A stretch of 64,000 nt of DNA. Origin: Pseudanabaena sp. FACHB-1998. GTDB taxonomy: Bacteria; Cyanobacteriota; Cyanobacteriia; Pseudanabaenales; Pseudanabaenaceae. The notes under the pieces are model-generated. The model was not told the DNA's origin, ran no database searches, and saw nothing but the letters and a program-made list of their open reading frames with translations. Each line of letters begins with the position of its first letter. Within the stretch, counting starts at the first letter, position 1. Position numbers and translations under genes: made by a program. The stretch spans positions 1 through 64,000 of the forward strand of contig NZ_JACJQA010000009.1 of the NCBI RefSeq assembly GCF_014696355.1, in the 5' to 3' direction. Positions 42,607-51,559 of this stretch are shown here, in pieces.

Positions 42607-43374
42607 ATGATCAACATCGGTGGCAACCCGCTAATGATTCTTTTGGCAATCGTTGCCGCTCTAGGAGGTGTAGGGTTATATTTTGTGCGAAATTTTCGCC
42701 CTGAGCTAGCCCGCGACCATGATATCTTTTTCTCGGCGATCGCCCTAGTATATGGAATCATCTTGCTAGCTTTTAATTTCCGTATGGAAATTACAACACA
42801 GTTAGCCCAAGTCCTAGTAGTTGGTTTTGCAGGTTGGTTTGCGGTAGAGTCCTTGGTATTGCGCCAAGCTCTGGCTAACCAAGCTCGTAGAGCGCCCTCT
42901 AGTCCCTTGGTGGATGATGAAGAACCCATTGGTTCTGACTATCGTGTGGAAATCGATCCTACCCGTGAAATTGCGCCCCGTCGCGATCGCGACTCAGCAC
43001 GTCGGATGCGTGGTTCCATATCTAACAGCGCTGAAGCCAGTGAGTTACGTGGAGATACTACTGATGAACGTCGCTCCCGCCGTTCTAAAGGCAGTACCAG
43101 CAACAATGATTCGGTGATTGATATTGACGAAAGCGATATTCGTCCTGTCAGCCCGAAGCGTCGTCCCCGTCCTAGCGGTGATGCTCCCAGTAGCGATCGC
43201 CCTAGCAGCGATCGTCCTAGCAGCGATCGTCCTAGAAATCGCAGTGGTGAATCCGAAAACTTTGATAATAGCGAATCCCCCAGAGATTCGGCTCCATCTG
43301 GACGTAGGCGTAGACCATCTAGCCGCCCCACGGCATATTCAAATAATGAATCACCAGATCCTGACGATTTTTAA
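42607..43374 (+). CDS. ycf66: Ycf66 family protein
   Basis: 255 residues. The N-terminal 85 residues are the Ycf66 domain, three hydrophobic helices in NPLMILLAIVAALGGVGLYF, DIFFSAIALVYGIILLAFNF and LAQVLVVGFAGWFAVESL. The remainder is a long hydrophilic tail rich in Arg, Ser, Asp and Pro with three direct copies of SSDRP near residues 197-212. The family occurs in cyanobacteria and some plastids; function unknown. ATG is preceded by TAGGAGAAATATAGAACC, a fair ribosome site. Confidence 0.9.
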   Translation: MINIGGNPLMILLAIVAALGGVGLYFVRNFRPELARDHDIFFSAIALVYGIILLAFNFRMEITTQLAQVLVVGFAGWFAVESLVLRQALANQARRAPSSPLVDDEEPIGSDYRVEIDPTREIAPRRDRDSARRMRGSISNSAEASELRGDTTDERRSRRSKGSTSNNDSVIDIDESDIRPVSPKRRPRPSGDAPSSDRPSSDRPSSDRPRNRSGESENFDNSESPRDSAPSGRRRRPSSRPTAYSNNESPDPDDF

Positions 43375-43547
43375 GTTTATTTGATACCGTTAACTTTATA
43401 TTTATTTCTGAACTGATCTAGATCTAACTGATTTAACTTGGTTTAAGTTTACGAGTCTTTATAAGCTTTGTAAGGTAGTGTTAAATTAGCTTTTCACAGC
43501 TCCTTACATTTAATTTGATCAACCATTACTTGGGCTTTCGATCAACC

Positions 43548-45167
43548 GTGAGTTATTGCGTTAATCCAACCTGTGCTAATCCGAATAACGAGCCATTCGC
43601 CATTAACTGCGCGAGTTGTGGTTCTAATTTAAAGCTGCGAAATCGTTATCGGGCAAGTCGTCCCCTGGGGAAAGGGGGATTTGGAGCCACATTTCTGGCT
43701 GCTGATGAGGGGCTGCCCGGATTTCCCTCTTGCGTGGTCAAGCAATTGCGCCCCAACACTCAATCCCCTAGTGTCATGAAAATGGCGCGTGAATTATTTG
43801 AACGGGAAGCTTTTACCCTTGGTAAGATTGGTAGCCACCCGCAAATTCCGCGTTTGCTAGATTATTTTGAGGAAGATAGTAATTTCTATCTCGTCCAAGA
43901 GTTTGTTGATGGGGAAACTTTAAAGCAAGAATTTGAGCGGCGCGGAGTATTTAGCGAAATTGAGATTCGTAAGATACTGACAGAGATTTTTCCTGCTCTA
44001 GGCTTTATGCATGAGAATGGGGTCATCCATCGAGACATTAAGCCTGCCAATATCATGCGCCGTAAGCAAGATGGACAATTGGTGCTAATTGACTTTGGTG
44101 CTGTTTCTAGCCAAGTTAATAAACCCTCTAGTGAGGAAGATCCCAGTGGTTTGTTGACCAATTTCGCGATCGGCACACCCGGATTTGCGCCACCTGAGCA
44201 GATGGCGATGCGCCCTGTATACTCCAGCGATCTCTATGCAACTGCCATGAGTTGTTTGTATTTGATGACGGGGCGATCGCCTAAAGACCTACCACACGAT
44301 CCTTATACAGGCGAAATCAACTGGAAATCTCAAGTTAAGCTTGGCGATCGCATGAGGGTAGTTTTTGAGAAACTACTTCAACAGTCCGTCTCGCAAAGAT
44401 TTCGCTCTGCCGAAGAAGCTCTACGAGCGCTAGAGTCTGGTGGTGTAGTAGAGGAGACTCCCAAGGCAGTTACGCCCGTTAACTATGCGTCTTCTACTCC
44501 TTCTTCCGTAAACGTTCGTCCTGCAACCAATACGCAACTACCAAATTCTCGTATTCAGTCGCAGAAGTATGGCTCTCAGGGATCTCAATTTGATAGCGGT
44601 ATGCTGACTACGGGCAATACTCGTTCTGGTAGTCGGATTAATGGCGAACTTAAAGGGGGGCGTAAGGTTATTGTTGAATACAGTCAAGGTAAGCGTAATT
44701 TTGCCAATCAGGACTATTCTAAGGCTGCCTTTGGTAGCGCGACCTTATCTGGGATCGTGATGAGTCGCTCGAAACTCGTCGAGGCAGATTTTTGTCATAC
44801 CGACTTGACAGGGGCAAGCTTTCAAGGAGCAAACCTGTCGCAAGCAAAGTTAAATAGTGCTAATTTGCGTGAAGCAAAAATGCAGCGTGCAGTGCTGGTT
44901 AAATCAGATTTAGGTAGTGCGTCAATGATCTTGGCAGATTTGCGCGAAGCCAATTTGCAATCAGCCTATATGAGTAAAGCCGATTTATCAGGTGCAAATC
45001 TCAGTGGGGCAAACCTAAAAGGAGCCTATCTCAGTCAAGCAAATCTCAGTGGCACAAATCTGTGTGGCGCAGATTTAAAAGGAGCCAAAATCTCCGACGA
45101 ACAGCTATCTCAAGCAAAAACTAATTGGGGAACTATTCGCCCTGATGGTAGCAAGCGCCTATTTTAA
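43548..45167 (+). CDS. Serine/threonine protein kinase with pentapeptide-repeat tail (SpkB-like)
   Basis: 539 residues from GTG 43548, which yields the family start (M)SYCVNPTC. The first 30 residues form a zinc ribbon of four cysteines (C4, C9, C22, C25 region). The kinase domain has LGKGGFGATF, ATP lysine in CVVKQLRP, HRDIKPANIM at 161-170 and DFGAVSS. A Ser/Pro/Thr linker is followed by A(D/N)LxX repeats from about 400 to the end. This order, zinc ribbon-kinase-pentapeptides, matches Synechocystis SpkB, linked to oxidative stress in the literature. A longer frame from 43515 is rejected. Confidence 0.92.
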   Translation: MSYCVNPTCANPNNEPFAINCASCGSNLKLRNRYRASRPLGKGGFGATFLAADEGLPGFPSCVVKQLRPNTQSPSVMKMARELFEREAFTLGKIGSHPQIPRLLDYFEEDSNFYLVQEFVDGETLKQEFERRGVFSEIEIRKILTEIFPALGFMHENGVIHRDIKPANIMRRKQDGQLVLIDFGAVSSQVNKPSSEEDPSGLLTNFAIGTPGFAPPEQMAMRPVYSSDLYATAMSCLYLMTGRSPKDLPHDPYTGEINWKSQVKLGDRMRVVFEKLLQQSVSQRFRSAEEALRALESGGVVEETPKAVTPVNYASSTPSSVNVRPATNTQLPNSRIQSQKYGSQGSQFDSGMLTTGNTRSGSRINGELKGGRKVIVEYSQGKRNFANQDYSKAAFGSATLSGIVMSRSKLVEADFCHTDLTGASFQGANLSQAKLNSANLREAKMQRAVLVKSDLGSASMILADLREANLQSAYMSKADLSGANLSGANLKGAYLSQANLSGTNLCGADLKGAKISDEQLSQAKTNWGTIRPDGSKRLF

Positions 45168-45171
45168 TTCT

Positions 45172-45204
45172 AAGAATAGGATGCGCGTCGCGCATCCTAT
45201 TCTT
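45172..45204 (+). terminator. Hairpin after the kinase gene
   Basis: AAGAATAGGATGCGC-GTC-GCGCATCCTATTCTT, 4 bases past the stop. Confidence 0.65.
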
Positions 45205-45235
45205 GTGTCTATCTATATGTACGGATATTAAGATT

Positions 45236-46597
45236 GTGAGACTTACGGATAATCAATTAGTTGTTCTATTTACGGAGCTTTTGGGAGATGACCGAGTTAT
45301 AGCTTTTGATAGCCTCAAATCCCATGTGCATCAGCGCATCGTGCAAAGTCTTACACCTGATAGTCTCTCGCCCGCCTGTGTAATTTATCCCCAAAGTATT
45401 AACGAACTAGCCAAGGCGATCGCCCTAGCCTATGAGCATCGATTGCGGGTGCTGCCCTGCGGTAACGCAACAAAATTGGATTGGGGTGGCTTAGTTAGTC
45501 GCGCCGATGTGGTGGTGAGTACATCGCGACTAAATCAGATCATTGAGCATTGTGTCGGTGACCTTACAGTAACGGTGCAAGCGGGGGTGAAGTATCAAGA
45601 TTTGCAAGCAGTCTTAGCTGAGAAAGGACAGTTTTTAGCAATCGATCCTCCCTATAGTCCAGATGCAACGATTGGCGGCATTTTGGCAACAGGTAGTGCA
45701 GGTTCATTGCGGCATCGCTATAACAGCGTGCGCGATATGTGCTTGGGGATCGAGTTTGTACGCTCCGATGGCGAAGTAGTCAAAGCAGGGGGGCGCGTAG
45801 TTAAAAACGTGGCTGGCTATGACCTCATGAAATTATTAACGGGTTCCTATGGGACTTTGGGGATTGCGTCCACGATTACTTTTAGACTTTATCCTTTGCC
45901 CGAATTTACTCAAATTGTCGTAGTTACGGGGGCATCTGAGGCGATCGCCCAATTACAGCAGCAAATTAGTAAATCAGTATTAACTCCTACGGCTTGCGAT
46001 TTATTATCGGCTTCAGCAATTCTAAAATTAGGTTTAGGTGAAGATATTGGTTTAGCAATTCAATTTTCGAGCCTTAAAGTTAGCGTCATCGAACAATGCG
46101 ATCGCGTGGCAGCCCTTGCCAAAGAATTGAATCTACAGGTTCAGATGATTGATCAAGTTCAAGATTTTTGGCGATCGCTAGAAAATTTGTTATGGCAAAG
46201 CGAACTTCGCAATTCGGAGCAATCATCTATAATTCAATCGATTGTCTGCAAATTAGGGATTTTATCATCAGGAAGTACTGCGCTCATTCAGCAATGCGAA
46301 CAAATTTTTAGCACTCAATCCTATTTCCTCCAAATTCATGCTGGCAGTGGTTTAGGCATATTGCAAGTAGAAGATGGACAAAATCTGGAGATTGCTAATC
46401 AGCTAGCAAAAGTAAGAAGTATTACTGAATCCCATAGTGGATTTTTGACAATTCTCGAAGCTCCTCAAGATTTGAAATTTAATAGCATTTTGGGCAATGT
46501 TTGGGGATATACAGGCAATGCTCGCGATTTAATGATGAAAATTCAACAACAGTTTGATCCTAGAGGCTTGCTCAGTTGCGATCGCCTGAATTGTTAG
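45236..46597 (+). CDS. glcE: Glycolate oxidase FAD-binding subunit GlcE-like
   Basis: 453 residues from GTG 45236; the frame extends up to 45203 but that part is in the terminator hairpin. An FAD-binding type 4 domain is clear: ACVIYPQSINELAKAIALAY, VVVSTSRLNQIIEH, GDLTVTVQAG, DATIGGILATGSAGSLRHRY, GGRVVKNVAGYDLMKLLTGS (substrate/FAD region). Photorespiratory glycolate oxidation is expected with GlcD (not in this window) and GlcF. glcF is on the same strand 700 bases down, with a Uma2-type gene between. Confidence 0.85.
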   Translation: MRLTDNQLVVLFTELLGDDRVIAFDSLKSHVHQRIVQSLTPDSLSPACVIYPQSINELAKAIALAYEHRLRVLPCGNATKLDWGGLVSRADVVVSTSRLNQIIEHCVGDLTVTVQAGVKYQDLQAVLAEKGQFLAIDPPYSPDATIGGILATGSAGSLRHRYNSVRDMCLGIEFVRSDGEVVKAGGRVVKNVAGYDLMKLLTGSYGTLGIASTITFRLYPLPEFTQIVVVTGASEAIAQLQQQISKSVLTPTACDLLSASAILKLGLGEDIGLAIQFSSLKVSVIEQCDRVAALAKELNLQVQMIDQVQDFWRSLENLLWQSELRNSEQSSIIQSIVCKLGILSSGSTALIQQCEQIFSTQSYFLQIHAGSGLGILQVEDGQNLEIANQLAKVRSITESHSGFLTILEAPQDLKFNSILGNVWGYTGNARDLMMKIQQQFDPRGLLSCDRLNC

Positions 46598-46685
46598 AGT
46601 GGCGGTGCAAAGCGCTGCCATTCCTTTTTGTTTTTTTTGATATAGTGCGTATATGGGCTTTCTGATTTTTATGGAGGTTTAGGCA

Positions 46686-47285
46686 ATGGCGATCGCATCA
46701 GAGCAACCTAAAAATATAGAGATAACTGGATCATTAAGCACCAATAGCTTATCAATCGAAGAATTTTTGGCTTTACCAGAAACTAAACCTGCTAGTGAAT
46801 ATATTGACGGTCAAATTTATCAGAAACCTATGCCACAGGGACAACATAGTACTTTTCAAGCAGAAATTGTTACCTCAATTAATTTGATTGGGAAGCCTCA
46901 AAAACTTGCTTTTGCATTTCCTGAGTTACGCTGTAATTTTGCAGGTATATCAATCGTTCCTGATATTGCGGTGATGCGTTGGACAAATATACCGTTCCTG
47001 CCAAATAAACGAGTTGCCAATCAGATTTTGGTTTCCCCTGATTGGATTATTGAGATTCTTTCGCCAGATCAGTCACCTTTGAGGGTAATGAGCAAGATCA
47101 GTTCAGCTATTACCAATGGTTCTGAACTTGGTTGGCTAATCTCACCAGCCCAAGATTTTATTATGGTTTTCCAAGGCGATCGCTTCCCTGAAAAAATGTC
47201 TGGTAAAGATGTTCTACCCGTTTTAAATGTTTTAAATTGGCAGGTAACGGTGGATGATGTATTTAATTTGTTGTGTTTGGAATAA
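46686..47285 (+). CDS. Uma2 family (PD-(D/E)XK) nuclease-like protein
   Basis: 199 residues. Uma2 motifs: SIEEFLALPETKPASEYIDGQIYQK, VVPDIAVMRW (catalytic Asp) and WIIEILSPDQSPLRVMSKI (Glu...). These proteins are expanded in cyanobacteria; activity is unproved for most. Usually the block is ExxSPSD; here it is EILSPDQ, so the catalytic Glu-x-Lys may be altered. It lies between glcE and glcF on the same strand, 10 bases before glcF. Confidence 0.85.
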   Translation: MAIASEQPKNIEITGSLSTNSLSIEEFLALPETKPASEYIDGQIYQKPMPQGQHSTFQAEIVTSINLIGKPQKLAFAFPELRCNFAGISIVPDIAVMRWTNIPFLPNKRVANQILVSPDWIIEILSPDQSPLRVMSKISSAITNGSELGWLISPAQDFIMVFQGDRFPEKMSGKDVLPVLNVLNWQVTVDDVFNLLCLE

Positions 47286-47295
47286 ATTTTAAAAT

Positions 47296-48678
47296 ATGCA
47301 AGTCTCTGACAAGTCTAGCTTTGAGAATATCTTTATTAATAATCAAAATAATTATGAAATAGTTCCTAGTTTTGATGCTAAAAATCCACCAAAACCAGAG
47401 TTAATCGATGCCTGTGTGCATTGCGGCTTTTGTCTATCCACTTGTCCGAGTTATCGCATCATTGGCAAAGAGACAGATTCGCCACGCGGTAGAATCTATT
47501 TAATGGATGGAATTAATGAAGGTGAAATTCCCTTATCTCCTGCGATCGCTCAGCATTTTGATACCTGCTTAGGTTGCTTAGCCTGTGTCACTACTTGCCC
47601 CTCTGGTGTGCAGTATGACCAACTCATCGAGGCAACTCGCGCCCAAGTAGAACGCAACCATCCGCGATCGCTACCTGAGCAATTATTACGGAAGTTTATC
47701 TTTGCCACATTCCCCTATCCCAATCGCCTCCGAGTCCTGCTTGCGCCACTATTGGTTTATCAGAAATTAGGTTTCCAAAAACTATTGCGATCGACAGGTT
47801 GGCTAGAGAAGTTTCTACCTGAACAAATTACAGCAATGGAATCGGTATTACCCGAACTCACTCCCGCAGCATTTAAAGATAACTTACCTGAAGTGATTCC
47901 AGCCAAGGGAGAGAAGCGTTATCGCGTCGGTATGATTTTAGGCTGTGTGCAGCGCGTATTTTTGCCAGAGGTGAATAATGCCACCGTGCGCGTATTAACT
48001 GCTAATGGTTGCGAAATCGTTATTCCAAAATCCCAAGGCTGTTGCGGAGCTTTGACCCATCACCAAGGACAAGAAGCGCAAACTCTGGAACTTGCTAAGC
48101 AAACTATTGATACCTTTGCAAATCTCAATCTTGATGCTGTGTTAATCAATGCGTCAGGTTGTGGGCATACCCTCAAGGAATATGGTCACATTCTCAAAGA
48201 CGATCCTAAGTATGCCGAAAAAGCAAAGGCATTCTCTAGCAAAGTGAAGGATGTACAGGAATTTCTGGACAATGTGGGCTTGACTGCGAAGTTGTCACCT
48301 TTGCAGGATCAGCCATTGGCGATCGCCTATCAAGATGCTTGCCACATGCTGCATGGACAAAAAATCAGCCTCGAACCCCGCCGCCTCTTGCGCCAGATTC
48401 CCAACGTGCAGTTAAGGGAATCCGTTGATGCTGCGCTCTGTTGCGGTAGTGCAGGTATCTACAATATTTTGCAGCCAGAAGTTGGTAATGAGTTGGGAGA
48501 GATGAAGGTAAATAACCTCACGGACACTGGTGCAGAGGTGATTGCTTCGGCAAATGTGGGATGTATTACCCAAATTCGTAAGCATTTAAAATTGCAAAAT
48601 AAGAATGTTCTACTCATGCATCCAATGGAGCTTTTAGACTATTCCATTCGCGGTAAAAAACTTGATTCAAGACAGTAA
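47296..48678 (+). CDS. glcF: Glycolate oxidase iron-sulfur subunit GlcF
   Basis: 460 residues. Two 4Fe-4S ferredoxin motifs, CVHCGFCLSTCP (about 36-47) and CLGCLACVTTCP (about 92-103), are followed by two CCG domains with QGCCGALTHHQGQ and ALCCGSAGIYNILQPE. This is the order expected for GlcF. It carries electrons from the flavin subunits to the quinone pool. It is followed by an AlkB-like gene 12 bases downstream. Confidence 0.94.
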   Translation: MQVSDKSSFENIFINNQNNYEIVPSFDAKNPPKPELIDACVHCGFCLSTCPSYRIIGKETDSPRGRIYLMDGINEGEIPLSPAIAQHFDTCLGCLACVTTCPSGVQYDQLIEATRAQVERNHPRSLPEQLLRKFIFATFPYPNRLRVLLAPLLVYQKLGFQKLLRSTGWLEKFLPEQITAMESVLPELTPAAFKDNLPEVIPAKGEKRYRVGMILGCVQRVFLPEVNNATVRVLTANGCEIVIPKSQGCCGALTHHQGQEAQTLELAKQTIDTFANLNLDAVLINASGCGHTLKEYGHILKDDPKYAEKAKAFSSKVKDVQEFLDNVGLTAKLSPLQDQPLAIAYQDACHMLHGQKISLEPRRLLRQIPNVQLRESVDAALCCGSAGIYNILQPEVGNELGEMKVNNLTDTGAEVIASANVGCITQIRKHLKLQNKNVLLMHPMELLDYSIRGKKLDSRQ

Positions 48679-48689
48679 TTCTTAAATTA

Positions 48690-49316
48690 ATGAACCCAGA
48701 TAGCAAGCCTGAATTTATTGAAATTTCTAAGGCTGAGATTTGCTTGTATAGAAATTTCCTGCATGACTGGGAAGCTCAAAGAGTTTACCAAGAATTAATT
48801 GAAAATATTGCTTGGCAACAAGATTTAATTAAGTTATATGGTCGTAAAATTCCAATTCCTCGTTTAACAGCTTGGTATGGGGATGAGGGAGTATCTTATA
48901 AATATTCGGGTATCTTGATGCAACCTCATCCTTGGACAGAAACTTTATCTCAACTTAAAAATTGGATTGAAAATCGAATATCTGGTAAATTTAATAGTGT
49001 TTTACTTAATCACTATCGAAATGGTAATGATAGTGTTGCATGGCATAGTGATGATGAGCCAGAATTAGGCGAAAATCCAATAATTGCATCTTTAAGTTTA
49101 GGTGTATCCAGAAAATTTGAAATGCGATCGCGATCGCATCCAGATGTAGATAAGTTAGAAATATTACTGAACAGTGGTGATTTATTAATAATGGGTGGGG
49201 ACACTCAGCAAAATTGGCAACATCAAATACCAAAAATGCGTAAAGTGACTGAATCTAGAATTAATTTAACTTTTAGAAGTATTCTTATATCTATAGACGA
49301 AATGGGAATAGGATAA
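48690..49316 (+). CDS. AlkB-like 2-oxoglutarate/Fe(II) dioxygenase
   Basis: 208 residues with the AlkB fold: PRLTAWYGDEGVSYKYSG, LLNHYRNGNDSVAWHSDDEPEL (His and Asp iron ligands), SLGVSRKFEMRSR, GDLLIMGGDTQQNWQHQIPK (second His) and RINLTFR with the 2-oxoglutarate arginines. It would remove alkyl groups from DNA or RNA bases. It starts 12 bases after glcF but is visibly more AT-rich than glcF, which may mean a separate origin. Confidence 0.92.
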   Translation: MNPDSKPEFIEISKAEICLYRNFLHDWEAQRVYQELIENIAWQQDLIKLYGRKIPIPRLTAWYGDEGVSYKYSGILMQPHPWTETLSQLKNWIENRISGKFNSVLLNHYRNGNDSVAWHSDDEPELGENPIIASLSLGVSRKFEMRSRSHPDVDKLEILLNSGDLLIMGGDTQQNWQHQIPKMRKVTESRINLTFRSILISIDEMGIG

Positions 49317-49321
49317 CTATT

Positions 49322-50626
49322 ATGAATAAATTAAATAAGATTTATGATCTAATTTTAGAGGGTCTGTATTCATCCTATGGAATTACATCTGAATTGGGAA
49401 GGAAAGAATTCTTGAGTGGGTTAAAACCACATATTCGAGATCTCAGAGAAAGTTTTCAGAATAAACAGGTCAGAGTTGATTACTCAAATAAAAATATCCA
49501 AGCTGCTTATTTAATAGCATATTATCCCTCTTATGTCGAAATGACCTATGAAGTTTTAAATCGTCATGGGGTTGAAGCTTTATCTTTTAAAAACAAAGAA
49601 CTTAATGTATGTTTGTTTGGGGCAGGTGCCGCTCCTGAAGCAATCGCTTTACTAAACTTTATTACAACTCATAATCTGAATAATATTGAGGTAGTAGTTA
49701 TTCGTGCCTACGATATTTTTGCATCAACTTGGAGCTTTAGCCTTGATTTAATAGAACAGTTTATTGTCCCCCATTTTTGGGAATCAAAAAAATTTAAACT
49801 AATTGGTAGAGACTTAGATTTATGTAAGCATGATGGATTCAAAGATATTAGACAGGAGATTCGCAATTCTAACCTGTTGATATTTCAAAATTGTTTAAAT
49901 GAACTTGATGATAGAAATACAGCAATTCAAAATATAAAATATTTAGCACAAAATATCTCGCCAGAAAGTACGTTAATTATTGCAGACTTATCTGGATATC
50001 AAGTAGTAATAGAAGCAAAATCAAAAATCGAATATATTTTAAAAGAAATCCCTCGTTTAAATTTTTTTAAATCAAATGATAAGGAAGAAATACGCATAAA
50101 AACATTAATTCCGTTGATTATTAAGCAAAATCTTTTAACAGGAAGTGATGGATTAATCCCACGATCAACAGTTAAATTTAATTTTATTAGTGCCTACCAC
50201 TTGCCAGAAGCTCCAGATGTTATTCCTGATACTATTTCTTTAGAAATTTTGCGAGCTTATATTGAGAATCTAGAAATTACGCAACGTAATACACAGCAGG
50301 AAAATGAAGAATTAAGAAATTTGCTAAATCATTTACAGCAACAGACGCAAGATTTACAAAGGCGATTGGATGAACAAGTGAGATCTTCTATCAATTTTGA
50401 AGACAAAGAAAATAGAGATTTGTCACTAGAAAGATTAGATAAATCTGTAGCCGCAGTAGATATATCTTTGCGTGAGCTAATTCTTCAGAATCGAGACGCA
50501 GTATTATCACAAACTAAACTAGCTCATCGCAAGCTAGAAAAAAGATTGTGGATAGCAATTATTGGTGCTGGAGGATTAGGAATAATTGCAATTTGTTTAT
50601 TATTAATTTCTTTGTTTCGTCGCTAG
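49322..50626 (+). CDS. Methyltransferase-like protein with coiled coil and C-terminal membrane anchor
   Basis: 434 residues. An N-terminal Rossmann-type domain contains LNVCLFGAGAAPEAIALL (SAM-binding glycine motif with acidic residue), VIRAYDIFASTW and NLLIFQNCLNELDD. A long coiled coil (about 315-395, with TQQENEELRNLLNHLQQQTQD) follows, and a tail anchor LWIAIIGAGGLGIIAICLLL near the end. I do not recognise a named family. It starts 5 bases after the AlkB-like gene, so the two are probably co-transcribed. Base composition is strongly AT-rich. Confidence 0.7.
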   Translation: MNKLNKIYDLILEGLYSSYGITSELGRKEFLSGLKPHIRDLRESFQNKQVRVDYSNKNIQAAYLIAYYPSYVEMTYEVLNRHGVEALSFKNKELNVCLFGAGAAPEAIALLNFITTHNLNNIEVVVIRAYDIFASTWSFSLDLIEQFIVPHFWESKKFKLIGRDLDLCKHDGFKDIRQEIRNSNLLIFQNCLNELDDRNTAIQNIKYLAQNISPESTLIIADLSGYQVVIEAKSKIEYILKEIPRLNFFKSNDKEEIRIKTLIPLIIKQNLLTGSDGLIPRSTVKFNFISAYHLPEAPDVIPDTISLEILRAYIENLEITQRNTQQENEELRNLLNHLQQQTQDLQRRLDEQVRSSINFEDKENRDLSLERLDKSVAAVDISLRELILQNRDAVLSQTKLAHRKLEKRLWIAIIGAGGLGIIAICLLLISLFRR

Positions 50627-50671
50627 ATAAAATTAATTGATATTAGGAACTAACATATGAAAGGATCTTGT

Positions 50672-51061
50672 TTACTGAATCTGATAAATATAACCATCAT
50701 CAACCCGTACTCCATTAACCATATTATCCGTTAGCCTTCTACCTGATAAATTACGATGCCATTGTAATTGGGAGTGACGCAAATCCTCAATTAACTCATG
50801 TTTGGGGCTTACCGCAATAAGTGAAGTCCAATCAATTTTTAATTCTGGTTGAACATCACGAAATACTGTCAAAATCTCTTTATAGGCTTTTAGAGTACCT
50901 TCGCGATCGCATATCTCTGAAGTCAACATCAAATGCCACGACTCTGAATCCGAAGAATAAATCCAAAGTGCCGAATCAGTTGATAGCCCTGCTAAGTTGA
51001 GAGCATCAATTAATCTTTGCCCTTCTTCAATTTCATAGTTTAGTAATGTTGCTGTAGCCAT
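50672..51061 (-). CDS. Unknown protein paired with a HEPN gene
   Basis: 129 residues, start MATATLLNYEIEEGQRLIDAL. Predicted alpha/beta, no signal or membrane part. Blocks: SALWIYSSDSESWHLMLTSEI and GRRLTDNMVNGVRVDDGYIYQI. Its first 22 bases overlap the end of the HEPN gene upstream, so translation is coupled. No domain name is secure; it occupies the position of a nucleotidyltransferase in HEPN-MNT pairs, but I see no GSxxxxxxxxSDxD motif. Confidence 0.6.
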   Translation of the reverse strand: MATATLLNYEIEEGQRLIDALNLAGLSTDSALWIYSSDSESWHLMLTSEICDREGTLKAYKEILTVFRDVQPELKIDWTSLIAVSPKHELIEDLRHSQLQWHRNLSGRRLTDNMVNGVRVDDGYIYQIQ

Positions 51062-51453
51062 TGAAAAACTCCATCATCAGGATCGGCAATTGCTGAGTAC
51101 ATATCGCGAGCTTCTTGTTCAGTATATGTTTTATAGCGGCTTTCAGGCTTCCAGTGTTCTATAACTAACAACCAATTAGAACCAAAATTTGGATCGCTAC
51201 GACGAGATGCTAATTCTTTGTCAAGTTTAGCATTTTTAACAAGTTTGACTAAATCGTGAGTGTGGCTATCTATAGCCATTTGCTTATCAGGAAAATCAAA
51301 TTCTTTAGTATGTTTAGCAATACAGGCTTTCAAAGCGCACTCTACTATATAGCCACTGAGATAATAGGCTCCAGAATATTGATCATTTTGGAGGAGTACT
51401 TCGGCTTCTTTAAGGCGAATGCGTGCTAGGTTTTGAAAATCTTGCTTATTCAA
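51040..51453 (-). CDS. HEPN-domain protein
   Basis: 137 residues, mostly helical. The pattern LARIRLKEAEVLLQNDQYSGAYYLSGYIVECALKACIAKH is the usual HEPN helix pair. SHTHDLVKLVKNA follows. The RNase motif RxxxxH is not clear, so ribonuclease activity is uncertain. HEPN proteins often form toxin or defence pairs with the adjacent gene. It overlaps the unknown downstream gene by 22 bases. Confidence 0.8.
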   Translation of the reverse strand: MNKQDFQNLARIRLKEAEVLLQNDQYSGAYYLSGYIVECALKACIAKHTKEFDFPDKQMAIDSHTHDLVKLVKNAKLDKELASRRSDPNFGSNWLLVIEHWKPESRYKTYTEQEARDMYSAIADPDDGVFQWLQQHY

Positions 51454-51559
51454 GGAAATAGCGTAACCTTATTGCTGTAGTTATACTTAAATATATCAGC
51501 AGAAAAGATCTATAGACAGCGATAGCCTATTCCGCCGATTAATTTTTGCCCTAAAGTAT

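Noticed and set aside
43200-43232. Tandem repeats in ycf66 considered as a CRISPR-like array
   Set aside because: Units are 15 bp, adjacent and in frame (SSDRP), without spacers.
42939-43384. Frames of 130 and 88 codons inside ycf66
   Set aside because: Produced by the Arg/Ser/Asp-rich repetitive tail of ycf66 read in other frames.
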